Source of the DNA: Castor canadensis | Taxonomy: Eukaryota > Chordata > Mammalia > Rodentia > Castoridae | NCBI RefSeq assembly: GCF_047511655.1 | Contig: NC_133396.1 | Coordinates: 135,913,490 to 135,977,489, forward strand | Length of the DNA stretch: 64,000 bases | Direction: 5' to 3' | Shown: one piece after another, positions 23,071 through 33,515 of the stretch | Numbering within the stretch: position 1 is the first letter of the stretch | Layout: the number at the start of each line of letters is the position of its first letter | The notes under the pieces: generated by a model | Told to the model about the DNA's origin: nothing | Databases searched by the model: none | Seen by the model: the letters and a program-made list of their open reading frames with translations, nothing else | Made by a program: the position numbers and the translations under genes

Positions 23071-23707
23071 TCTTGCAAGGAGCTATGGGGTGAGGACTGT
23101 TGGGCTGAGTGGGCATGAGGTTCATGGGGTCTGAGGAAAGTAGGGTTGTTGCAGTCTCAAGGACTCTTGGGCCCAGGCTTGTAGGCATATTTGTTGCTGG
23201 AGCTTCCCTCTGTGATGCTGCTTCTCCTTCTAAGGGTTGAGGCAAAGGGATGGAAGGCGGTAGCAAGTGTGGGTACAGAGGCATATAACAGGGTGGGGTC
23301 TCCTCAAGATCCCCTGCTAACATGGTTTTCTCTGGCTTTTTACATTTTCCCCTGCACTTGGAAGCTGCTGCCACCCTGGCTACCATGACCCTACATGCTT
23401 CCTCTAGGAAGCATGCTTTAGCCACGTGGGTCAACTGAGGAATGCAGCCTGCCAGCAATCAATATAAGGAAATTGATCTGAGTGTCCAGGTTGCCCTACA
23501 ACCACTTCAAAAACTCTATTGACTATGTATGACCTTATCTAGTGACCCCTCCAAGAGCCATCTTACACCAAAAGCAGGCCAGTCTATTTCACAGAATGTC
23601 CTAAGCTTGCCAGGAGTCAGCTTGATTCTGTAATCTCCATTAAATCCCTTTTTAAAGTTCTTACACATATGTCCCCAAGGAGTGTTCTTACTCTGACCTC
23701 CTCCCAT
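23060..23707 (-). pseudogene. gag: ERV-A gag: matrix and p12 region
   Basis: Starts MGGGQSKNTP at 23,707, a glycine-2 myristoylation-type gag start. The frame stops at 23,516 and reopens in the same frame at 23,458-23,060 with a proline-rich region (PLYPHLLPPSIPLPQPLEG) like the p12 linker of gammaretroviruses. A frameshift near 23,065 leads into capsid. Confidence 0.75.
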
Positions 23708-24344
23708 TCCTCAAGTTACAAACAGTCAAGACAGAGACAGAAATGGAAGGTATGAGGGCTGTGGAGAGGGGGTAAGGGGTCCTCGTTTCTGACACAAAGG
23801 GGAAAACAAATAACACCACTCACTTTGTCTCAGGCCATTCCCCTTGTGAGGACATAGGCACAACTTAGCCATAGTGGGATTGTATAAACTGTAGACTGGA
23901 ACCCCAAAGCAGCCATACACCATAGACTATATGAGGATCGCCATGGAAACATGGATAGAGACTGTGCACTTACCTTGCCATTGGGCCACATCTCAGGCTC
24001 ACACTTTCATACACTCTCACACAGCACAGTAACTTCCACTCTGCTCCCTGGACATAAAAGACGGTTTTATCCCCAAAAGGGATTACTCAGGTGTTTCTTG
24101 GAGTTGATCAGACTCTGTCTCTGCCTCCTAAGGCAGGCCTAAATTTGAACCTGGGTTTTTACCAGTCTGATGAACGGGGCTCCAAAGTTGGTTTCCAAGC
24201 CTTTCTAATTTCCTTTGTGCCACCAACTATCTCCTCAGTTCACTGGGAGAAAAGTTCCCTCCACTCACATCAGCTGCCATCCGGTGGTGCCTGGCAGGGT
24301 CAGTCCTCCCACCAGGCAGGGGATGCTGAGCCTGAGACAAGGAG
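23708..24344 (-). other. ERV-A leader (probable packaging region)
   Basis: Untranslated sequence between the inferred LTR end and the gag start, about 640 nt. No convincing primer-binding site starts at the proposed LTR edge. A TGGAGCCCCG-type motif at about 24,185-24,176 on the minus strand is an alternative, which would move the LTR edge to about 24,189. Confidence 0.45.
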
Positions 24345-24803
24345 ATGAAAATATTGCCACTGAATCTTGGACACAAGTCCCCAGAAATGCTGCAGGCTCT
24401 GTCTGAGCCTTCCAATAGAGAGATGAGGCACCAAAGGTTTTGGGAAGCAAGTTTATTAAGCAGGCTGGTATTCATTAAGCAGATTGGCATCCCAAGACTG
24501 AGCCCTGAGAACAAAAGGGCTTTCCTTATATACCACTTAGAGCAGGTTACAGAAATGGGGGGTTACAGCTTGTCTCATACATGGTCACATATTATTTCAC
24601 TGGCCATTTTAACCTCTCAAGCAAGGTAACCCTTCTCTGGTCTCACCCCAGGTGCTACTTGATATTCCTCAAATCCAGTTTTTTATTTGTTTGTTTCACT
24701 GTTGCACACATTACCTCTCATTATTTCTCTTCCCTCTCCCTGCATTCCTGCCACACTAAGTCTTCCTAAGCTCTAACTAATATGTTTTTCCTGGGATCTT
24801 TCA
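24345..24803 (-). repeat. ERV-A probable 5' LTR
   Basis: Minus-strand promoter and poly(A) signals are correctly ordered: TATATAAGG at 24,524-24,532 and AATAAA at 24,452-24,457. The right edge reads TGAAAGATCCC on the minus strand, close to the TGAAAGACCCC start of murine-leukaemia-type LTRs. The left edge TGAAAAT at 24,345 would give a matching inverted terminal repeat and a 459-bp LTR. No second copy exists for comparison, so edges are tentative. Confidence 0.55.
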
Positions 24804-25465
24804 TTTTTACAAGGGTGACTAAAAAGGGCAACTTCAGTATTTTCTAGCTGGGCATTTAAGAACTTTTACACATACCTGCAAGGGACAACAGCTTCATTCA
24901 AAATTATTTTTGGAAGGACAATCTTAAACTTACTGCCATCAAATACTTATCAAATAATCAGTTATGGAAAAAACATGTTAATAAAACCTTATTATATATA
25001 CATACATATAATTAAAATATGTACAATTGTAATATATAACATAATATAAGTGTACACATTCAGTACAATTGACAGGTAGCAAGTAGACGTAAGCAGTGGC
25101 CTCAAGAGAAAGACATGGAAAAAAATCATTTTAATTTACCTTCGCAAATCCACTAATCTCTATTTAAGATCAGGTAGCCAGAGCCCAGTGGCTATCACAA
25201 GGTGATTTGAAGTTAGCCACTACTCTAAAATGTAATATACTCTTAATCCAAGAGTAATCATACCCTAAACATCAACACCTAACATAAAGCAAAGGTTAGG
25301 AATTTTTAAACAGAAATTCTCTATCAATTAGAACAGGAACTAGTAAATTATTCAATATCTTTCTTAATAAGACAATGACCCAAACCCAGAAAATCATCCC
25401 AGGGGCCAAAATGATCACTCCCTGTATTAATAGCCATCTCAGCTACCAAAATCCACTACCTTTGA
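24804..25465. other. Single-copy DNA, no gene seen
   Basis: AT-rich flank of ERV-A; no frame or repeat family recognised. Confidence 0.4.
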
Positions 25466-25469
25466 TCAG

Positions 25470-25735
25470 TGCATCCCCCTAGCTCTCCAATATAGGAACA
25501 GATGGGATGTAAGACCACCATTTTGAGTTTTTGGGGAACAAGAAATGTCTCTCTTTCTTTCTCTACCCTGACCCCATTACTCTCACTCTAGAAACAACTT
25601 GCTTTCAGTCTGTTGAAAGCATATTGCTTTCCTAATAAACTTTGCTGTTAATTTTCTTGCATCTTTGCATCTTGCTTGAATTCTTCCCCTGATGTATACA
25701 AGAACCAAGGTAAATTTTCAATGCCATTTTTCTGG
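25470..25735 (+). repeat. Possible plus-strand LTR fragment
   Basis: The region reads like an R-U5 segment: CTAATAAACTTTGCTG (AATAAA at about 25,634), then 'cttgcatctttgcatcttgc' and TTGAATTCTTCCCCTGATG with AAGAACCAAGG. It shares no obvious sequence with the ERV-A or ERV-B LTR. No internal retroviral sequence adjoins it, so it could be a solo LTR or chance similarity. Confidence 0.35.
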
Positions 25736-26766
25736 TAACAGTACTACTTTTATTGCACTATTTTAATCTATTTTCTTCTGTAACTCAAAATTATGATATA
25801 TTTATATTAATATTTGGTCATTTACAAATATCCAGCAATTTGTTACCATTTCAAATGTTGTAATATATAATCTTCTGTGTTTACTTATTTGAATTTCAAA
25901 AGAATAATGATTCAATACTTTAATCAATGCTATTCCAGTGTGCTCTTGAAGGTGGTAATTTAATTTTATGTTTGAAAGGAATAGGAGGTCTCAGCGGGCC
26001 CCAACCCCCTTGTTGGAGAAACCAGTACCAAACACCCTGTGTAGATAAGATAAGGATTCCAGGTCCTAACAGTGTTCTAAGTACATGAATTAGTACAAAA
26101 AAACTCAGATAAAAGACTGAAACAATCCTAGAATGATCTAAAAGCTATTTAAAATGGAATCTTTGAATTTTAGATCTAGGAACTTTAAGATGTAAGTAAT
26201 TGCATTTCCTCCTCTATTATGGAGATGTCTGAATAAGGATGTTTGTATAACAGAAAAGCAAAGAACTAAAATGTACCATCTAGATAAAAATATTAAAAGT
26301 GTATTTTGACAACATGTAGAGAGAATAAACATTGGAATACAAATTATAATGCTCTGATCTTGAAAAACAATGAGTACCCCAGGGGTGCAGGGCTTTCCTG
26401 GGACATAAAGGGTCTGCAGTGAGACAATGGGCAGGAAATCCCCTTCTTGGGTGGGGATTTTCTCTCTTTAGCACTGGATATTGAATTCCTAGGGTAAACA
26501 TCTGCATTTTCTTTTCAGTCAAACATGTTACTTTTCTCAAATTCAATTCATATGTCCTAAAGAGAGGAGGAGGCATTATAGGTGCATCTGAGTCACTAAA
26601 TGATTAAGGATAGGTTTAGGGAGGGAAGGCAAAAGTAAGTTTCTGTCTTCTCTGTTACACATCTATAATAACTCATAGTAAGTAATAATCTTATGTAACA
26701 TTTTACAGAAGAGGCATATTAGTTTGGCTCTCTGACTTATTTACCTTTTGAGGAAATGGCATTGAG

Positions 26767-26802
<36 letters not shown>

Positions 26803-27584
26803 TTTACTCTGTTTCTCAGGATGAACAAATAATGGTATATTACTGGTCATTGTATCAGAATATACCAATAAACTGAAGTTGTAACACAAGTGCAGAAATT
26901 GAACACATTTATAATATAGTGTGGTAATCATCCATTGAACATGTTTTTATTTGCAAATATTCTATTTATGATAACAGACAAAACAAATAATTTAATTCTC
27001 ACTTAAACAATATTTCCTTCTCTACAGGCATTTAATTTTTCTTCAGCAAATATATCTATTTAGTTTTAATATAATTTCTGTGTATCTTATAGCTTTTTAA
27101 TGGTTTATATAACTTTTCATTCTTGAAATATTCCATTTACAAAATAAGTTGAAAATGATGAGAAAGGCAGCATGTTTAAAAACATTATCTTGGCAATTAT
27201 TTGCTTTAAAATTGACAGATAAAAAACTAACATGATTATTTGTCCTCAAGAGACAAAAGTTAAAGACAATACCAACAACTAAAAAAGAAAGAAATGCAAA
27301 ACTAGGGAAAAAAGAGACTAAAAAATCCAGGCCTTAGAAGAAGAGACCTAAGCAGACAACAATTATGTTAAATGGTGTTGTGCCTTATATATTATTTACA
27401 GGTATATGGAGAATCCTGGATTGTAGTGTTAAAATTGAATAAACATCAAAGCTTACCAATAAGGAAATGTTTTAATAAAGTAGTGGTATACATAATTTAA
27501 AATAAATTATGAGGCATTAACAATACATTATACTGTTTTCAGGCACAAAGTACAAATAAGCAGTAACAATGCATTCCACTGGAG
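25736..27584. other. Single-copy DNA, no gene seen
   Basis: AT-rich with a (CA)n tract at 26,769-26,801. A GC-richer patch at 26,370-26,460 carries no frame that I recognise. Confidence 0.4.
26769..26801. repeat. (CA)n microsatellite
   Basis: About 16 uninterrupted AC units. The minus-strand open frame through it (valine/cysteine repeats) is an artefact. Confidence 0.95.
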
Positions 27585-28010
27585 TTTTTTGGGTTTGCTT
27601 TTTATTTTGTTATTATTGCTGTACTAGGGATACAGTGTGACATTTACAGAAGTTCTTACAATATATCATAGTCGAATTCACCCCCTTGATCATTCTCCTT
27701 TATTCTCCCTCTCCCCCATTTCTGGAATAGTTTCAACAGGTCTCATTCTTCACTTACATACATGTGTATATAATATTTCCACCATAATCATCCTCCTGCA
27801 CCATTTCCTTGGATCCTCCCCTTCACACTACTAACAACCCTAGACAAGACCTGTTTTGCCTTCCTGTTCTCCATTTTTATAAAAAAGAAAATTACATTTT
27901 TGTTTATTAATATAGCTACACAGAACATTTCCATGTTTATCTGTATTATAATCTGAATAGGTCCATCTCCTCTATTTTGGAATTGCTGTTTTCTCAAAGG
28001 AACAGGAATG
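27585..28010 (-). mobile_element. L1 3' end, minus strand (second 3'UTR type)
   Basis: Shares 'attcacccccttgatcattc', TGGAATAGTTTCAACAGG, CATACATGTGTATATAAT and 'caagacctgttttgccttcc' with the tails near 9.3 kb and 45.1 kb, rather than the G-rich type at 1.7, 11.8 and 22.5 kb. 5' truncated, non-coding. Confidence 0.7.
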
Positions 28011-28123
28011 CTTGCTTATCTTCTTATTTAGTGGTAAACTGAGGCAAAAACACTGATATCCAACATTTAGTAGAAAGTATATAATACACTAAGGCTTAAA
28101 TTTACATATACTGTTTGCAAGCA

Positions 28124-28128
28124 TGAAC
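28124..28128. repeat. ERV-B target-site duplication, left copy
   Basis: TGAAC immediately outside the left LTR matches TGAAC at 36,279-36,283 outside the right LTR. A 5-bp duplication is within the range made by class I ERV integrases. Confidence 0.85.
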
Positions 28129-28434
28129 TGTTGGAAATGTAGGCCCCAAAGTGACCACGTGGAAAGGAGTGATCTGGCCAAGAGACTCTTTATTCTGAGT
28201 GGGAGAGGGAGAGAACCAAGGGAGAGAGAGAGAGAAGCAGGAGGGGCAAGGGCTTAAATACCCCTCAGTGGGACTCAGCATGATCTGATTGGTTAGGATC
28301 TTATGGTTCATGCTGATTGGAGGTTGTGGCAGAAGGAGGATTCAAGCTAGACTTGAGCCAGGACCGTGACCCTGGAAATGGAAGCTTAAGGGTGCAGTAA
28401 GAACCGAAACCTATCAGCGCCATTATTGCCAACA
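28129..28434 (-). repeat. ERV-B 3' LTR (306 bp)
   Basis: Begins TGTTGG and ends CCAACA, giving the TG...CA ends of a retroviral LTR. On the minus strand it has two CCAATCAG boxes, a TTTAAG promoter core shifted to GTATTTAAGC, and AATAAA at 28,189-28,194 just before a GA-rich/CT-rich R region. This copy would provide the poly(A) signal. It differs from the 5' LTR at about 13 positions plus one single-base indel. Confidence 0.92.
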
Positions 28435-28449
28435 TTCCTCCCTTTTTTT
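28435..28449 (-). other. ERV-B polypurine tract
   Basis: The minus strand reads AAAAAAAGGGAGGAA directly against the TGTTGG start of the 3' LTR. This is the position and composition of the plus-strand primer left by RNase H in retroviruses. Confidence 0.88.
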
Positions 28450-28752
28450 GTTTGTTAAGGAAGGGGTGCGTTGTGTTTGCTCTGGCTTCTTCGAGCTGGC
28501 AAGGGATGGTGTAGGGGAAGGGAGAGTTAGTTGGCAGATGGCATCGGAGTAGTGAGTCTCATAACGGCATACACCCAGGCTCCAAAGGTGAAAATTTCCT
28601 CTTCCCTGAATTCGATAAAGGTTCCCTGTAGCCATAGATCGTAAATGGTCTCCAGCCACTCCTCTGGGCCTCATATGGAAAGTATTAGCCAGCTGTCCTC
28701 AAGTAGGGAATCAAGGAACTGCAGTAGATGCCTTGTAAGGGATTGAAGTGGC

Positions 28753-29145
28753 TCATAGTCCAGTGTCCCAGTAGGGTTCATCATGGGTGTCCTCTGGCTG
28801 AGCTATGAGGGGGTGATATCTCTGAAAGAGAAGCTGGTTGAAAATTTTGTTAGAGATTCTGTTCACCTGAGATCTGAGAAACTGTAGTAAGCAGGGTAGG
28901 AGGGTGCAGAGAGTAATGAGCATAAGCAAAGGACCCAAGAAAGGCAGGAGCCAGGTGACAAGAGGAGAGCTCAGCAGGTTGGTTAAGGTGTTTTTACTGG
29001 GTCTCCTTAGGAGGTCCTCGGGCAACTCTGTTAACCTTTTGACATTTTGTTCCACAATTCTGGACTCATTAACATAATAGCAACATTCCTCCCAGAGGAA
29101 GAAACAGGTGCCCCCTTTTTCTGCTGTTAAGAAGTCCAGGGCCCT
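28753..29145 (-). pseudogene. env: ERV-B env: transmembrane subunit, C-terminal part (out of frame)
   Basis: In the frame one base off from the main env frame, the sequence reads ALDFLTAEKGG followed by CFFLWEECC at 29,106-29,080, the CX6CC motif that in gammaretrovirus-type envelopes links TM to SU. A hydrophobic membrane span (LVTWLLPFLGPLLMLITL) and a tail with a YHPL motif follow, ending at 28,753. The region is open over about 130 codons but has no start of its own. The frame break lies at about 29,130-29,150. Confidence 0.85.
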
Positions 29146-30452
29146 ATGATTTTGGAGGCCACCTGAGCTACAGAGGTGAGCTGATGCTGAAGGGAGCCCA
29201 GTGAGGCCGAGGTGGATTCAAGGGTGATCAGTAAGCGCACCTCAAAGTCCCTTGCTAAAATAACACTATGGCCAAGAGCTCCCCCTGCGAAGCCTGCGGC
29301 AGCAACAGAGGTTGCCAAACTTATACCCACCATAACAGGCAAGAAGGCAGCGGGCTTTGGTTGAGCACCAAATAGGAGGGAGAATTCAGCTTCCCCATAA
29401 AGAGTAAGTTGGGGAACTATGATTACCAGTACGCAGGGCCCGGGGGTAGTTTGGGTTATGTAGGAGTGTAGGGTGTTGTGGTACCAGAAATATAGCACCA
29501 AGGGGGATGCCAGTTGTGCTGTAACCGAGACATTGATATGACAGGAGAGAGAAAAGTTGGACCAAGATGTTGAGAGCGGGGTATAACAGGTGTGTGTAAA
29601 AAGGGGAACTTGTGTAGAGTCAGGTGCCCATAGAGGTACTGCTGGCAAGGGAGGAGTGCATGAGGAGTTCCATAAGGCAGGGGAAGCCTTGATAGAAGAT
29701 GAAGCATTAATGGGAACTGCAGCCCACAGAGCACCCTGGAGGGAGGCACAAAGAAAGCAGTCAATGACACTAATGGATGTGGCAAGGTTCATGAGTTGGA
29801 GTGAAGCCTGGAACAGTTGGAGCCAGGTAGGGGTGGAGGATTGTTGAAGGGCCTGTTGTAGGCTTTGTTCTGACTGGAGGACCTCCAAAGTCACCTCTTT
29901 TTGAGTAGGGATTGGAAGGGTGAGCTGCCTGGAAATCATAATGTGAGTTGAGGGTTTTGAGGCAGTGCACCCAGCATAGAGGGCTATCAGTTGACCCCGA
30001 ACCCATCTGTTATCCCATGGGTTGGGGATGTGGGCCACGATGGTCCCATTTTGTCCCCTATAAAGGAAGAATTCATTGTCTGGGCCCCTTAAATTCAGTA
30101 CCTGGTAGATGTTACAGGACCAATAGGGACATCCCCCATATTCCTGGGTATATGGTGCCCCCTTCTTGCAGTAGTCCTTAGTCTGGGAGAAGAAAGGGTA
30201 ATGGCATCCAAAGTCACTATCACTCCTGGGTTTGAAGGGGACTGAGAGAGGGGTCTGGCACCTCTTAGGAGGGCAGTCTCCGGTGCCCACCAGACTGGTG
30301 ATAGAGGTTTGTGAGACAGTGTAGGTCTCCCATATCTTAAACCTCCAAAAGTACCCTCCAGTGTTAGCCTGCCCACTCATGGAGAGGAGGGTGAGAACAG
30401 CGAATAAAAAGAGAGAGTCAAGGCACATCCTTGGGGGCCGGGGAGGGAACAT
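29127..30452 (-). CDS. env: ERV-B env: surface subunit plus start of TM, 441 codons open
   Basis: Starts with ATG at 30,452, the first ATG of the frame. Residues about 10-29 are hydrophobic and look like a signal peptide. There are five N-glycosylation sequons (N135, N249, N262, N299, N307), and a CFLC box at 232-235 corresponds to the CXXC of gammaretrovirus-type SU. A hydrophobic fusion-peptide-like stretch lies at about 371-397 (AAAGFAGGALG). The frame ends at residue 441, before the CX6CC motif and membrane anchor, because of a one-base frameshift. No RXKR-type furin site precedes the fusion peptide (QPKP is there instead). If translated, it should be a secreted or retained anchorless glycoprotein. 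Expression is unknown. Confidence 0.85.
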   Translation of the reverse strand: MFPPRPPRMCLDSLFLFAVLTLLSMSGQANTGGYFWRFKIWETYTVSQTSITSLVGTGDCPPKRCQTPLSVPFKPRSDSDFGCHYPFFSQTKDYCKKGAPYTQEYGGCPYWSCNIYQVLNLRGPDNEFFLYRGQNGTIVAHIPNPWDNRWVRGQLIALYAGCTASKPSTHIMISRQLTLPIPTQKEVTLEVLQSEQSLQQALQQSSTPTWLQLFQASLQLMNLATSISVIDCFLCASLQGALWAAVPINASSSIKASPALWNSSCTPPLPAVPLWAPDSTQVPLFTHTCYTPLSTSWSNFSLSCHINVSVTAQLASPLVLYFWYHNTLHSYITQTTPGPCVLVIIVPQLTLYGEAEFSLLFGAQPKPAAFLPVMVGISLATSVAAAGFAGGALGHSVILARDFEVRLLITLESTSASLGSLQHQLTSVAQVASKIIGPWTS

Positions 30453-30627
30453 GAACCCGAGAGATGTGAAGTTTCAAGGGGTCTCCAGGGAAAGGGGTGC
30501 AAATGAAGGCAGGGAGTGAAGGCAAAGGGTCACTGGGATCGCTCTGCCAGTTGTCTCTGGGGGATCAGGCTGGCTTTAGCCTGGAAATATGAATCCAAGA
30601 TGTTTGTTTTCCTGGAGTCTCTTTTAA
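30453..30627 (-). other. ERV-B pol-env spacer
   Basis: About 175 nt between the last pol stop (30,628) and the env ATG. In many gammaretroviruses pol and env overlap; here they do not, or the original overlap was lost. A splice acceptor for env mRNA would be expected upstream but I cannot assign one. Confidence 0.5.
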
Positions 30628-31500
30628 TCAGGCTGCAGTAGGAGTGCAGAGGATGATTTTAAGGGGCCCTTTCCATTTTGGGGTGAGGGGTTTCTTTTTG
30701 GGGAAAGGGGGAGAGAAATAGACCCAATCCCCTGGGTTCAAAGGGAAAGAGAGATGAGTGTGTGAAGGGTCCGGAGATAAGGTATCATGGTGTCTCCACA
30801 GTTGGGTTTGAAGGAAGGAGAGCAGGGGAAAGGCAAGGTGTCCCAGGAGGAGGCCCATGGCAGAGGTGATCCCCGGAGGCAAAGCTGGGTGACCGAACAT
30901 TAACTCAAAAGGGGATATTTGTGTGGGCTTCCGTGGGAGCACCCGTAGGCAGAAGAGGGCTATTGGAAGGAGTTGAACCCAGTCTAGGTGTAGTTCTAAG
31001 GTAAGTTTGGTGAGAATCTCCTTTAGTGTACTGTTGGAGCATTCTATTGTTCCTTATGAAGGGGGTTGGTAAGGGATATGGAACTGCCATGGGATATTAA
31101 GGGCCTTGATAATTGTTTGGGTCACCTGGGAGGTGAACTCTGGGCCAATATCTGATTGGAAAGAGGTAGGCATCCCAAACCTAGGAATGATGTGGGTTAC
31201 AATAATAGATACCACATTTGAAGCCCTCTTATTAGAGTTTGGGAAGGCCTCTAACCACCCTGAGAGGTTAGACAAAAACCAAAAGGTATTTGTGTTTCTT
31301 TACCTTGGGCATATTAGTAAAGTCTATCTGCCAATCCGCCCCTGGGATGTGTCCCCTGGCCTGGTGAGTAGGGAATGGGCCAGGCCTTAGAGGGGTGTAT
31401 GGGTTGGTCCTTTGACAAGTGGGACAAGTGGAGGTGAGATGGTGTAGATATTGGGAATCCTCCGGGGTAAGAGGGAAGAATGAATTTAAGAAAAACTTGA
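30628..31500 (-). pseudogene. pol: ERV-B pol: integrase
   Basis: The zinc-binding part ends with CPTCQRTN near 31,426-31,403. The first catalytic region reads DWQIDFTNMP at about 31,335, in another frame from the rest. After a one-base shift near 31,275 come LSGWLEAFPN, SDIGPEFTS (second aspartate, about 31,152) and YQPPS. A TAA at 31,054-31,056 is followed in frame by GTIE with the expected glutamate. The C-terminal part (30,628-30,942) has a long open stretch with NPGDWVYF and PKWKGPLKII, the end-domain pattern. Inactive because of the shift and stop. Confidence 0.85.
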
Positions 31501-32420
31501 GATTCTGAGTGCTAGTGTGGAAGATAGACTGTAGATATGAAAGGAGAGTGTGTCTAGGGAGTGACTCATGGGCTGCTTCAGGAGTCTGGTCCTGAGGCTT
31601 TGCAAGGGCCAGAGTGGAGTAATTCTTCCCTGCCGCCTGTCAGGCAGCCTGATCTGCCTTAGACTTGCCCATAGTTATGGGTGATGAATCCGTTTGGTGG
31701 GACTGGCAGTGGGCGATCCCAACCTTAGAGGGGAGGAGAGAGGCCTGGAGAAGGTGGGTAATGAAGGTGGAGTTGGTGACAGAGGTCTCTCTTGTGGTTA
31801 ATATATTTCCTTCCATATAGCTGAGTGGGAGAGGAGGATGTGGAAGACATATTTAGAGTCAGTGTATAGAGTGAGAGAATGGTCGGCTGCCAGTTCGAAA
31901 GCCCTTGTGACTGCAAACAGTTCAGCCTGTTGATTGGTGGTGCTGGGAGGGAGGGGCTGTGCCTCGATGACTTGGGTTAAGGACACTATAGCATAACCTG
32001 CTCTCCGTACACCCCCTCTACATATGAGCTGCCATCAGTGAACCAGGTGTAGGTGGAGCCTGCAGGGGCCCCTCCTGGATGTGTGAAGGGCAGGGGAGAA
32101 GGGCCTCCAGGGTCTCGACGTGGTAGGCATGGCAGTAGAGGTGGGCAGGAGGATGGCAGGATTTAAGGAAGAGCAAGCACGGAGGGTAATGGAGGAGTCA
32201 TGGAGGAAGGAGACAAGAAGTGACAGGATCCAGCAAGGGGGAAGGGTTCTTAAGCCCTTATATGTCAGGAGTTCTGCCAGGTGATGGGGGGAGATGATTG
32301 TGATTGACCCCCCGAAAGTAAGTTTTTTTGCTTCCTGAACTAGAACATAGGCTGCTGACAAGGCCCGTAGACAGGGGGCTCATCCCTGGACTGTGGGGTC
32401 AAGTTTTTCAGATAAACAGG
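31501..32420 (-). pseudogene. pol: ERV-B pol: connection and RNase H
   Basis: Reads in a different frame from RT, so a frameshift lies near 32,420. The frame at 32,035-32,361 is the connection region. The frame at 31,798-31,986 includes QQAELFAVTRAF (catalytic glutamate) and LYTDSKYVF (catalytic aspartate). Further stops follow before integrase. Confidence 0.78.
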
Positions 32421-33515
32421 CTACTGGGGCAAATGTTGAACCCTGTCTTGACCCAGAACTCCCAGGGCTAAGCCTTTATTTTCATGAACATAGAGGGTGA
32501 ATGGTTGTTGGATATCTGGCAGGTGGAGGGCTGGGGCTTGGAGGAGTGTTTGTTGAAGGCATTGGAAAGGGGTGTCAATAGAGGTAAGTAAAGGTTTAGA
32601 GGGGTCCCCCTTAGTGGCATCATATAAGGGGGCTGCCAGGAGGGAATAGTTGGGGATCCAGACCCAGAAGTATGCGGCCAGTCCCAAAAAGCAAAGAATT
32701 TCTTCCTTCATTTTGGGAGCTGGCATTTCCTGAATGAGCTGTTTTCTGTCCAGAGTAATTGCCTTAGAGTCATGGGACAATTGAACTCCCAGTTGTGTAA
32801 CTGTTAATTGAGAAAGTTGGGCTTTGTGGAGAGAGTCCTGATATCCCTTGTCTGCCAGAAAGTTTAAGAGTAAAGTGGTGTCTGTTTGAGAGATGTTTAG
32901 AGAGGGGCTACACAAGAGTAAATCATCCACGTATTGGAGAAGGGTGGACCTAGAGAGATGGAGGTTTTTGAGATCGCTAGCAAGCATCTGGCCAAATAGA
33001 TGGGGGCTATCCCTAAAACCCTGAGGGAGGACTGTACAGGTGAGTTGTTGAGAGTGGCGTGTGTGGGGGTCCGTCCAGGTGAAAGCAAAGATGTCCTGTG
33101 AGTCGGGGGAGAGAGGAATGGTAAAAAAGGCATCTTTGAGGTCAAGGACAAAGAAGTAAGTGGAGGAGGCAGGAATAGAGGAGAGAATGGTGTAAGGGTT
33201 AGGGACGAGGGGGTGTATAGGTTTAACAGCATTATTGATGAGTATAAGATCCTGGACAAGGCGGTAGGTACCATTTGATTTTTTTACAGCTAGGATGGGG
33301 GAGTTGTATTAGGAGTGGGTAGGTCTGAGGAGCCCCTTTTGGAGTAAATCGTTAATGATTGGTTGTAGTCCCAACAGGCTGGAAGTAGGGAGGGGGTACT
33401 GAGACTGGCATGGAAAGTGATGGGGATCCTGTAAGAGAATCTTAATGGGAGGACAAGTGGCCAGGGAGGGAGCATTAGTGTCCCATACCTTGGGGTCCAC
33501 CCCTGAGGGAAGAAT
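32421..33515 (-). pseudogene. pol: ERV-B pol: reverse transcriptase
   Basis: Nearly the whole RT stays in one frame with a single internal TAA at 33,309-33,311. Motifs in order: DPHHFPCQSQYP, AVKKSNGTYRLVQDL, FVLDLKDAFF (first catalytic aspartate), LPQGFRDSPH, LLQYVDDLLL (YVDD at 32,933-32,922) and LCFLGLAAYFWVWIPNYS (thumb). The enzyme would have copied the RNA genome. The frame ends with TAG at 32,421-32,423. Confidence 0.9.

Larger units (their letters stand above)
18491..24803 (-). mobile_element. ERV-A: decayed class I endogenous retrovirus, minus strand, 3' truncated
   Basis: From right to left on the minus strand: probable 5' LTR, leader, gag matrix and part of capsid, the C-terminal end of protease, reverse transcriptase, RNase H, integrase. 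Motifs (MGGGQSK gag start, YIDDLL, YTDSKY, CTFSGWVEAF) place it with gammaretrovirus-like ERVs. Env and the 3' LTR are not found. Two L1 tails are inserted at 19,424-19,903 and 22,512-22,760. Every gene is broken, and it is clearly more decayed than ERV-B. Confidence 0.85.

Noticed and set aside
23708-24190. TGGAGCCCCG motif as the ERV-A primer site
   Set aside because: It matches no tRNA 3' end I can recall well and would require an unusually long U5; kept only as an alternative in the leader entry.
26370-26470. GC-richer patch as a possible exon
   Set aside because: The minus-strand frame over it (26,280-26,576) is short, without splice sites or motif I can defend.
28198-28240. Independent GA microsatellite
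   Set aside because: It is part of the LTR R region and occurs in the other LTR at about 36,050-36,085 as well.
29590-30181. Plus-strand frames opposite ERV-B env
   Set aside because: Antisense to the env frame, which has the recognisable motifs.
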